Shown: piece by piece, positions 1 to 6,672 of the stretch
Layout of the letters: each line of letters opens with the position of its first letter
Numbering within the stretch: position 1 is the first letter of the stretch
NCBI GenBank assembly: GCA_902478425.1
Contig: CABSKV010000075.1
Location: 1-6,672 of the forward strand
Reading direction: 5' to 3'
Origin: an uncultured Coriobacteriia bacterium
GTDB taxonomy: Bacteria; Actinomycetota; Coriobacteriia; Coriobacteriales; QAMH01
DNA length: 6,672 nucleotides
Program-made: the position numbers and the translations under genes
Notes under the pieces: generated by a model
What the model saw: the letters and a program-made list of their open reading frames with translations, nothing else
Database searches by the model: none
Told to the model about the DNA's origin: nothing

Positions 1-1238
1 CCCTGGCCCTTGCCGCCGATAGCGGCTGCCAGGCGGCCATGATGGCGCCGACCGAGGTGCTCGCCCGCCAGTACGCGAGCAAGCTCGGCCCGCTCTTCGA
101 CGCGGCAAACATCAGCTGGGGCACGCTTACGGGCTCGACGGCGCCCGAGGAGCGCGAGCGTCTGCTCGCGGCAGCTGCCGATGGAAGCCTGCAGGTGTTC
201 TTCGGCACGCACGCGCTCATCGAGCCCACGGTGAGCTTCGCGCACCTATCGCTCGTCGTCATCGACGAGCAGCATCGCTTCGGCGTCAACCAGCGCGCGG
301 CCCTGCGCATGAAGGGGCCGGGCTGCGACCTGCTCGTCATGACGGCCACGCCCATCCCGCGCACGCTCGCGCTCACGCTGTACGGTGACCTGGACACGAG
401 CTATATCCGCACGCGCCCCGGCAACGTGATGCCCACGCACACCGAGCTCGTCTCGCGCGATGCGCGCGGCAGGGCCTACGAGGCGATGAAGCAGGCGCTT
501 GCCCAGGGCCGCCAGGCATACGTCATCTGCCCGCTCGTGGGGCTCTCGCGCGAGCGCAGGGCGGAGCGTGCCGAGGACGGCTCGCTGTTTTCCTCGCTCG
601 CAAGTGGCAGCGACATCTCCGATCCCAAGGCCGCCGAGGAGGAGGCCGCCCGCCTGCAGCGCGAGGTCTTCACCGGCTACCGGGTGGGCCTGCTCACCGG
701 CCGCATGAGCGCTGCCGAGAAGCAGCAGGTCATGGAGGTTTTCAACGCGGGCGATATCGACGTGCTCGTCGCCACGACGGTCGTCGAGGTGGGCGTTGAC
801 GTTCCCAACGCGACGATGATGCTCATCGAGGATGCCGAGCGCTTCGGCCTCTCGCAGCTGCACCAGCTACGTGGCCGCGTGGGACGCGGCGAGCATCCGG
901 GCACGGTGTTTCTCGTGGCAGATCCCGGCAAGGACGACACCGAGACGCAGGCGCGCATGGACGCGTTCGTGAGCACGACTGATGGCTTCGAGCTCGCCGA
1001 GGCCGACCTGCGCACGCGCCATGAGGGCGACGTGCTCGGAAGCAGGCAGCATGGCGCCGAGACGCTCAAGCTCGTCAACGTCATCGATGACGCGAAGCTC
1101 ATCGCCTGCGCGCATGAAGACGCGCTCGAGATTCTCGCGAATGACCCCGAGCTGCATGCGCCCGAGCATACGGCGCTTGCCGCCGACATCGAGCGCGTGT
1201 TCGCGAATCTGGACGAGACGGCAAGTAGGGGAGCATGA
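1..1238 (+). CDS. recG: ATP-dependent DNA helicase RecG, C-terminal part (5' end outside window)
   Basis: RecG is a monomeric superfamily 2 helicase that rewinds and regresses stalled replication forks and branch-migrates Holliday junctions. The reading frame is open from the left edge (first full codon at base 3) and gives 411 residues; the wedge domain and Walker A lie upstream. Visible in order are the motif Ia region MMAPTEVLA, the Walker B box DEQH at bases 264-275, motif III MTATPIPRTLAL, the motif V-VI block VATTVVEVGVDVPN followed by QLHQLRGRVGRG, and the RecG-type C-terminal segment LRTRHEGDVLGSRQHG. These separate RecG from PriA, Mfd and UvrB. Between motifs III and IV (after ICPLVGL, about bases 540-640) there is a polar, Ala/Glu/Ser-rich stretch that looks longer than in E. 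coli RecG. The gene ends in TGA, one base before rsmD, so the two are probably co-transcribed. The identification is very secure. Confidence 0.96.
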   Translation, partial: LALAADSGCQAAMMAPTEVLARQYASKLGPLFDAANISWGTLTGSTAPEERERLLAAAADGSLQVFFGTHALIEPTVSFAHLSLVVIDEQHRFGVNQRAALRMKGPGCDLLVMTATPIPRTLALTLYGDLDTSYIRTRPGNVMPTHTELVSRDARGRAYEAMKQALAQGRQAYVICPLVGLSRERRAERAEDGSLFSSLASGSDISDPKAAEEEAARLQREVFTGYRVGLLTGRMSAAEKQQVMEVFNAGDIDVLVATTVVEVGVDVPNATMMLIEDAERFGLSQLHQLRGRVGRGEHPGTVFLVADPGKDDTETQARMDAFVSTTDGFELAEADLRTRHEGDVLGSRQHGAETLKLVNVIDDAKLIACAHEDALEILANDPELHAPEHTALAADIERVFANLDETASRGA

Positions 1239-1239
1239 C

Positions 1240-1830
1240 ATGCGCATTGTCGCAGGCGAATTCAAGAGCCGCATAATCGAGAGCCCGAGCGAGAAGACGA
1301 CGCGTCCCACGACCGATCGGGTGCGCGAGTCCATCTTCTCCTCCGTCTACTCGCGTCTGCCCGAGCTCGCCGGCATCGACGCGCTCGACGCGTTCGCGGG
1401 AAGCGGTGCCCTGGGCATCGAGGCACTCTCGCGCGGCGCCCGTAGCTGCACCTTCATCGAACGCGACCGCGCGGCTCGCGACGTTCTCGAACGCAACCTC
1501 GGCACGCTCGGCCTCAAGGCTCCGCGTGCTCGTGTCATCGCCGGTGACAGCTTCGATATCGCCAACCATCCCCCGTCCGCGCGCTTCGGGCTCGTGCTGC
1601 TCGACCCGCCGTATGCCGAGGACGCCGCGCACGTGCACGGCCTTCTGCTCGAGCTCTCGAATCACGACGGGCTTCTCGACGGCTGCGTCATCGTCTACGA
1701 GCATGCGCTGCAAGACAAGCAGGCGGTGGCCGATGAGTTTGAAGCAGATGGGCGCTTTGCGCTCGACGGCCAGAAGAAGTATGGCAAAATCGGCGTGACC
1801 TACCTGAAGTACCACGATCACGAGGAATAG
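1240..1830 (+). CDS. rsmD: 16S rRNA (guanine(966)-N(2))-methyltransferase RsmD
   Basis: This 196-residue Rossmann-fold enzyme uses S-adenosylmethionine to methylate N2 of G966 in 16S rRNA of the small ribosomal subunit. The length is typical of the family. It opens with MRIVAGEFKSR, close to the usual RsmD start, followed by RPTTDRVRESIF (residues 22-33). The SAM-binding motif DAFAGSGALGIEALSRGA is at residues 50-67, an acidic residue (E74) ends the second strand, and the catalytic DPPY is at residues 122-125. The start at 1240 is chosen because the Shine-Dalgarno AGGGGAG (1227-1233) lies six bases upstream and because the protein then begins at the conserved RIVAG. An in-frame start further upstream (982) would add a non-homologous stretch read out of frame through recG. 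One base separates it from recG and two from coaD, so it sits in the middle of an operon-like block. The rsmD-coaD pair is a widely conserved arrangement. Confidence 0.95.
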   Translation: MRIVAGEFKSRIIESPSEKTTRPTTDRVRESIFSSVYSRLPELAGIDALDAFAGSGALGIEALSRGARSCTFIERDRAARDVLERNLGTLGLKAPRARVIAGDSFDIANHPPSARFGLVLLDPPYAEDAAHVHGLLLELSNHDGLLDGCVIVYEHALQDKQAVADEFEADGRFALDGQKKYGKIGVTYLKYHDHEE

Positions 1831-1832
1831 AC

Positions 1833-2315
1833 ATGCGCAAGTCACTGGTTCCCGGCACCTTCGACCCCATCACGTATGGCCATCTGGATGTCATACGCCG
1901 TGCGAGCCGCATGTCCGACGAGGTCGTCGTCGGCGTCGCCGCATCGACCAACAAGCGCGGCGGCACGCTCTTCACCCTCGACGAGCGCGTCGAGCTCGCG
2001 CGTGCGGTCACGGCCGAGTTCGATAACGTTGAGGTCGTCTCCTTCGAGAACCTGCTCGTCGATTTCGCGACCTCCATCGGCGTCACCGCCATCGTCAAGG
2101 GCCTGCGCGCGACGACCGATTTCGAGTACGAGTTCCAGATGGCGATGCTCAACTATCGCCTCGCCCCCGAGCTCGAGACCCTCTTCGTCATGTCCTCGCC
2201 CGACTACATGTACGTCTCCTCGTCGATTGCCAAGGAGCTCGCATCGCTGCACGGCAGCACGGAGGGCATCGTCCCGCCCCTCGTGGGCGAGGCCCTCGCC
2301 AAGCGCCTGGGCTAA
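1833..2315 (+). CDS. coaD: Pantetheine-phosphate adenylyltransferase (PPAT)
   Basis: CoaD is the cytoplasmic hexameric enzyme that transfers AMP from ATP to 4'-phosphopantetheine, giving dephospho-CoA, the penultimate step of coenzyme A synthesis. The 160-residue product has the normal length. The nucleotidyltransferase signature is intact: PGTFDPITYGHLDVI at residues 7-21 contains the T-x-G-H motif (14-17). K41 in the STNKRG stretch lies in the region of the substrate-binding lysine. VKGLRATTDFEYE (88-100) carries the conserved arginine (R92), and the C-terminal VSSSIAKE is the ATP-binding ISSSxxR/K-type motif. K89 in place of the E. coli arginine is the variant that I recall from actinobacterial PPATs. 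The Shine-Dalgarno GAGGAA (1822-1827) lies in the end of rsmD, five bases before the ATG. The TAA stop overlaps the TAG stop of the convergent LysR gene, leaving no room for a dedicated terminator between them. Confidence 0.96.
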   Translation: MRKSLVPGTFDPITYGHLDVIRRASRMSDEVVVGVAASTNKRGGTLFTLDERVELARAVTAEFDNVEVVSFENLLVDFATSIGVTAIVKGLRATTDFEYEFQMAMLNYRLAPELETLFVMSSPDYMYVSSSIAKELASLHGSTEGIVPPLVGEALAKRLG

Positions 2316-3226
2316 CCGGGCAACGAGGCTGTGTCTTCTCGCTCCTGCGTGGCGAGCTTGCTGACGAAGTCGAGCAGGCTTCGTGCCTGTGTGCTCGGTT
2401 GCTTGGCGAAGATCAGCCCGTAGGGCATGCTGTAGGACTTCTCGAGCGGAATGATGGCAAGCTGTGGATGGATGTCCGTCCAGAGCTCGGTGGTGATTAT
2501 CGCGCGGTCGTTGAGTTCGCAGTCGGCGAAGAGCTCCGTCGTGTAATGCGGCACGTCCGAGATACGCCGCGCGCCCAGTGCCTGGAGATACGCTCGTGCC
2601 GCGTCGTATTCCGCCGAGATCCCCTTCCGCATCATCACGAGGTCGAGATCGTGCAGCATGTCGGGCGTGACGTGTGGCATCGAGGCCAACGGGGATGTCG
2701 CGGCAACGGCAAGGCAAAGCGACACCCTCTCGAGCTCGAAGAACAGGCATCGATCCCGGTAGAGCTCGGACATGTACAGGCCCTCCATGACGTCGTAGGC
2801 GTTTCCGAGACCGTACAGGTAGTTGCCGGGAGCCGCGCCGATGCTTTCGAGCGAGACGATGTCGACGCGCGTGCCGGGCGACTCCTCGATGAGCTTGGAC
2901 CATATGCGCGGCAAGAGCCGACAGCTCATGAGCAACGAGGTGGCGACGCGTATGGAGTTCTCGCCCTTCTGTATGCGCTGCGCCCGGGCGACGGCCTCCC
3001 TCGAGAGGCGCATGAGGTCCGTCGCATCGGAAAGAAGTGACTTTCCGGCTTCGGTGAGCGTGACACCGCGTGGCGTCCTGTTGAAGAGTTGCAGGTCAAG
3101 GCGGCGCTCCAGGAGGTCGATTTGCTGGATGAGCGACGAGGGCGCAATGTAGAGCGCCCGTGCGGCCTTGGTGAAACTGCCCGCCCGGGCGGTCTCGACG
3201 AACGATTCGAGTTGCCGTGAGTACAT
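2312..3226 (-). CDS. LysR-family transcriptional regulator
   Basis: This 304-residue protein has the standard length and layout of LysR-type regulators, usually tetrameric DNA-binding proteins that respond to a small-molecule co-inducer. Residues 1-60 form the winged helix-turn-helix: MYSRQLESFVETARAGSFTK, then AARALYIAPSSLIQQI (the recognition helix region), then RRLDLQLFNRTPRGVTLTEAG, which is the classic LysR wing. A linker helix spans about residues 60-90, and the rest (about 92-295) is the periplasmic-binding-protein-like effector domain. The ATG at 3226 is supported by GAAGGA (plus-strand 3233-3238), six bases upstream. It is divergent from the MFS gene across a 114-base spacer, the usual layout for a LysR regulator and its target, so that transporter is the best candidate for regulation. 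The effector cannot be deduced. Its coding strand uses more non-GC-ending codons than the neighbouring housekeeping genes, which hints at a different history. Family assignment is secure; target and ligand are inference. Confidence 0.92.
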   Translation of the reverse strand: MYSRQLESFVETARAGSFTKAARALYIAPSSLIQQIDLLERRLDLQLFNRTPRGVTLTEAGKSLLSDATDLMRLSREAVARAQRIQKGENSIRVATSLLMSCRLLPRIWSKLIEESPGTRVDIVSLESIGAAPGNYLYGLGNAYDVMEGLYMSELYRDRCLFFELERVSLCLAVAATSPLASMPHVTPDMLHDLDLVMMRKGISAEYDAARAYLQALGARRISDVPHYTTELFADCELNDRAIITTELWTDIHPQLAIIPLEKSYSMPYGLIFAKQPSTQARSLLDFVSKLATQEREDTASLPG

Positions 3227-3340
3227 GGTTCATCCTTCGTATCAGGTTATGACCTAACAGTGTAATAGAAAGATGCACGAACAAAAGCCGCGTATTGCAA
3301 TTACTATAAGTCTGAATCGAACAACGATGAGGGGGAGCTC
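3227..3340. promoter_or_regulatory. Divergent lysR/MFS control region with candidate operator dyads
   Basis: This 114-base spacer between the lysR and transporter start codons is more AT-rich than its surroundings, as expected for a promoter region. It contains the dyad GTTA-N5-TAAC at 3246-3258, overlapping the near-palindrome AGGTTATGACCT at 3244-3255. It also holds the perfect 8-base palindrome ATTGCAAT at 3294-3301, flanked by GTA and TAC (3292-3304). A TATAAG at 3305-3310 could be the -10 of the transporter gene, but no good -35 is seen 16-18 bases before it. CGAACAA occurs twice, at 3278-3284 and 3318-3324. The first dyad lies about 20 bases from the lysR start, a position suited to autorepression. 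LysR proteins usually bind imperfect T-N11-A dyads; which of these is used is inference. Confidence 0.5.
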
Positions 3341-4549
3341 ATGGACGTTCAGACTATCAAGCGCAAGAGAAACATCTACCTATACGTATCTGCCGTGTCC
3401 CTGCTGGTGCTGGGCTTGGTCTACGCGTGGTCGCTCTTCGCGACGCCGCTTGCCACCATGTACGGCTGGGAGATGGAGGCGGTGAAGCTCACCTTCACCA
3501 TCTGCATGATCTCGTTTTGCGTAGGCGGACTCATCGGCGTGCCGGTGCTCAAGCGCTTCGGCGTCAAGGGCGCCATCCTGCTTTCGGCCGCCATGCTCGC
3601 GTGCGGCTTTGCGGGAACGGCACTGCTCGCCCCGAAGGGCATCTGGGCCCTGTACATATGCTATGGCGTCTTGACGGGTGGCGGAACGGGCCTCGGCTAC
3701 AACGTCATCATCGCATCGGTCACGCTGTGGTTCCCGGATAAGACGGGCTACGCGTCCGGCGTCATGATGATGGGCTTCGGCCTGGGTTCCCTCATTCTGG
3801 GCACCGTCGCAAACGCCATCATCGAGGGTGCGGGCCTCACCTCGGCGCTCTTCGCCATCGCGGCCATCGGCGCCGTGTTCATGGTGCTTTTGGCCCTGCT
3901 CATCAAGAGCGCGCCGGAGAACATCACCGAGATACTCGGCATAGAGACGAAGGCGGAAGTCGCGGCCGAGACCGCGGCGGACAAGCGTGGGCTTTTCACC
4001 GACCCGGCGTTCTACAGCTACTACATCTGGGCGATCATCGTCATCGGCGCCGGCCTTGCCATGATCGGCACCTCCAAGCAGGGTGCCATCGCCCTGGACG
4101 TGAACGCGACCTTCGCCACCACGCTCGTGGGCATCATCTCTATCGTCAACGGCCTGTCGCGCCTTGCGATGGGCGTCATCTACGACAAGACCAACCTGCG
4201 CTTCGCCATGATCTTGTCGGCTATCGTCACGGTCGTCGCCTGCGCGGCGCTAGCGCTTTCCTTTGCGATGGGCATCGGCTTGCTCTACATCGCGGGCTGC
4301 CTCGTGCTCGTCTTCTCGTACGGCAGCGTGCCACCCATCGCTGCCGGTTTCGCGCGCGAGCGCTACGGCGCGAAGCGCTTTCCGCGCAACCTCGCCATCG
4401 TCAATACCGACATCGCCGGTGGCTCGGCCTTCCAGCAGGCCGTGTCCACGGCCACGGCCGGCGCGAGCATCGCCATCTACACGGCGATGGCGCTCTTTGG
4501 CGTTGTCGCCACGGTGGTGGGCATCATCTTCGCGCGCATAACCAAATAG
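3341..4549 (+). CDS. MFS transporter, OFA (oxalate/formate antiporter-like) family
   Basis: This 402-residue integral membrane protein has about twelve hydrophobic segments, roughly at residues 13-37, 47-68, 77-97, 101-125, 137-160, 166-188, 223-245, 256-280, 287-309, 311-335, 352-375 and 376-398, with a polar central loop at 189-222. Family signals are GLVYAWSLFATPL early in TM1, LTGGGTGLGYN in TM4, WFPDKTGYASG (130-140) before TM5 and NGLSRLAMG in TM8, all typical of the OFA group that includes OxlT and E. coli YhjX. Members usually exchange or take up small carboxylates. R274 in TM8 is near where OxlT has its substrate-binding arginine, but the TM11 segment (about 350-375) contains no lysine, whereas OxlT needs one there, so oxalate/formate exchange should not be assumed. 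The ATG is preceded by a very strong Shine-Dalgarno (GAGGGGGAG, 3329-3337). The gene is divergent from the LysR regulator and followed by a terminator, so it is probably monocistronic. The substrate is unknown. Confidence 0.9.
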   Translation: MDVQTIKRKRNIYLYVSAVSLLVLGLVYAWSLFATPLATMYGWEMEAVKLTFTICMISFCVGGLIGVPVLKRFGVKGAILLSAAMLACGFAGTALLAPKGIWALYICYGVLTGGGTGLGYNVIIASVTLWFPDKTGYASGVMMMGFGLGSLILGTVANAIIEGAGLTSALFAIAAIGAVFMVLLALLIKSAPENITEILGIETKAEVAAETAADKRGLFTDPAFYSYYIWAIIVIGAGLAMIGTSKQGAIALDVNATFATTLVGIISIVNGLSRLAMGVIYDKTNLRFAMILSAIVTVVACAALALSFAMGIGLLYIAGCLVLVFSYGSVPPIAAGFARERYGAKRFPRNLAIVNTDIAGGSAFQQAVSTATAGASIAIYTAMALFGVVATVVGIIFARITK

Positions 4550-4578
4550 CGATCAATCCGACATCGCCCTCCTTAAAG

Positions 4579-4612
4579 ACGGGACAAACACCTTGCGTAT
4601 TTGTCCCGTTTT
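4579..4612 (+). terminator. Rho-independent terminator after the MFS gene
   Basis: A perfect 10-base inverted repeat, ACGGGACAAA (4579-4588) and TTTGTCCCGT (4600-4609), encloses an 11-base loop and runs into TTTT (4609-4612). It begins 29 bases after the transporter stop codon. The stem is GC-rich at its base and followed by a short T-run, as expected for intrinsic termination. The opposite strand has only a weak T-run, so bidirectional function is less likely. It separates the transporter unit from the carboxyltransferase gene. Confidence 0.9.
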
Positions 4613-4675
4613 CTGCTGGGTCGCGCCATCCCCGGGTTTCGCGATTCCATGCAGTTGCCTCACCTGCTTCGATGG

Positions 4676-4692
4676 CACGTGCAACGCACGTG
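4676..4692. repeat. Inverted repeat of two CACGTG boxes (possible operator)
   Basis: CACGTGC and GCACGTG form a perfect 7-base inverted repeat around AAC. Each arm contains the palindrome CACGTG, and the two copies start 11 bases apart, about one helical turn. The element lies about 22 bases upstream of the putative -35 of the carboxyltransferase promoter. The position would suit an activator or repressor site. No known regulator is assigned. Confidence 0.4.
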
Positions 4693-4726
4693 GGCGATTG
4701 CGTCGTGGCCCGTACGCACAATCGTC
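4693..4726. repeat. Imperfect inverted repeat overlapping the carboxyltransferase -35 region
   Basis: CGATTG (4695-4700) and CAATCG (4719-4724) form a perfect 6-base inverted repeat with 18 bases between the arms. It extends outward by a G-T and a G-C pair, and part of the interior can also pair (CGT at 4701-4703 with ACG at 4714-4716). The right arm covers the putative -35 hexamer, so a protein bound here could block polymerase. It resembles neither the BirA nor the BioR operator pattern known to me. Confidence 0.3.
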
Positions 4727-4743
4727 GGCGCTTCGTATATAAT
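4715..4743 (+). promoter_or_regulatory. Putative sigma-70-type promoter of the carboxyltransferase gene
   Basis: A full-consensus -10 hexamer TATAAT at 4738-4743 sits in a locally AT-rich patch of an otherwise GC-rich window. The best -35 at 17-base spacing is CGCACA (4715-4720), which matches TTGACA at only three positions, so the promoter may depend on an activator. Transcription would start near 4750, giving a leader of about 60 bases. It lies downstream of the transporter terminator, which makes an independent promoter necessary. Confidence 0.65.
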
Positions 4744-4765
4744 CAAAGGCTCTATAGCTAATCTC

Positions 4766-4783
4766 CGGGCTTGTAAGAGCCCG
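4766..4783 (+). promoter_or_regulatory. 5'-leader hairpin with GUAA tetraloop
   Basis: CGGGCT (4766-4771) and AGCCCG (4778-4783) pair perfectly. Between them a U-G wobble closes a GUAA loop of the GNRA type, so the RNA should fold into a compact, stable hairpin. It lies in the predicted leader, 12 bases before the Shine-Dalgarno, and no T-run follows it, so it is not a terminator. It could stabilise the message or affect ribosome access. The CUCC at 4763-4766 could alternatively pair with GGAG of the Shine-Dalgarno. Any regulatory role is inference. Confidence 0.45.
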
Positions 4784-4795
4784 TGCAACTTGAGA

Positions 4796-4803
4796 AAAGG
4801 AGG
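4796..4803 (+). promoter_or_regulatory. Shine-Dalgarno that fixes the carboxyltransferase start at GTG 4810
   Basis: AAAGGAGG lies six bases before GTG 4810, ideal spacing. An upstream in-frame GTG at 4783 would place this Shine-Dalgarno inside the coding region and has no ribosome site of its own. The family-typical N-terminus (HIMDTTLRDAHQS) also begins just after 4810. Confidence 0.85.
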
Positions 4804-4809
4804 CGATAC

Positions 4810-6669
<1,860 letters not shown>

Positions 6670-6672
6670 GAA

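Noticed and set aside
982..1239. Extended N-terminus for rsmD reading through the end of recG
   Set aside because: The added residues are Ser/Arg/Pro-rich out-of-frame recG sequence; the conserved RsmD start and a good Shine-Dalgarno are at 1240.
1842..2903. A 353-codon minus-strand open frame across coaD and part of lysR
   Set aside because: It is antisense to coaD and out of frame with the real lysR gene, with a His/Arg-rich composition typical of shadow frames in GC-rich DNA.
2399..3040. A 213-codon plus-strand frame opposite lysR
   Set aside because: It is the antisense of a well-supported LysR gene and its translation has no domain-like features.
4783..4809. Upstream GTG start for the carboxyltransferase
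   Set aside because: It lies in the leader hairpin, has no Shine-Dalgarno, and would translate the real Shine-Dalgarno; GTG 4810 has ideal spacing and fits the family N-terminus.

Overview
The window is a stretch of high-GC bacterial chromosome. The strong G/C bias at third codon positions, the recG-rsmD-coaD order, a clostridial/actinobacterial-type carboxyltransferase and an OFA-type transporter suggest an anaerobic actinobacterium, most likely class Coriobacteriia (Eggerthella/Adlercreutzia/Slackia-like). This placement is inferred from protein character and composition. No 16S rRNA or other marker is present to confirm it.

Bases 1-2315 (+ strand) are a compact housekeeping block. It holds the C-terminal part of the DNA helicase RecG (5' end outside the window), then rsmD (16S rRNA guanine-N2 methyltransferase) one base after the recG stop, then coaD (phosphopantetheine adenylyltransferase) two bases after the rsmD stop. 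The tight spacing, with a Shine-Dalgarno inside each preceding gene, points to one transcript.

Bases 2312-4612 are an accessory-looking insert: a LysR-type regulator on the minus strand and a divergent 12-TM major facilitator of the oxalate/formate antiporter (OFA) family. They share a 114-base control region that contains dyads. The lysR stop overlaps the coaD stop tail to tail. The transporter gene is closed by a clear rho-independent terminator.

Bases 4613-6672 carry a promoter region with a consensus TATAAT, repeated inverted repeats and a 5'-leader hairpin, followed by a large biotin-dependent carboxyltransferase gene (OadA/PycB type). The gene is complete, ending three bases before the window edge. 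Its C-terminus is not the usual short biotin tail. It is a full AccB-like biotin carboxyl carrier protein with its N-terminal segment, Ala/Pro linker, thumb loop and biotinyl-lysine motif. A strong internal Shine-Dalgarno and GTG sit exactly where a stand-alone AccB would begin, so one gene may make both a fused enzyme and a free carrier. This is the most interesting feature of the window.

Functionally, the carboxyltransferase would interconvert pyruvate and oxaloacetate (or move carboxyl groups between acids) with a separately encoded biotin carboxylase or membrane subunit not in the window. The OFA transporter may move a related carboxylate under control of the LysR protein, but that link is inference from proximity only.
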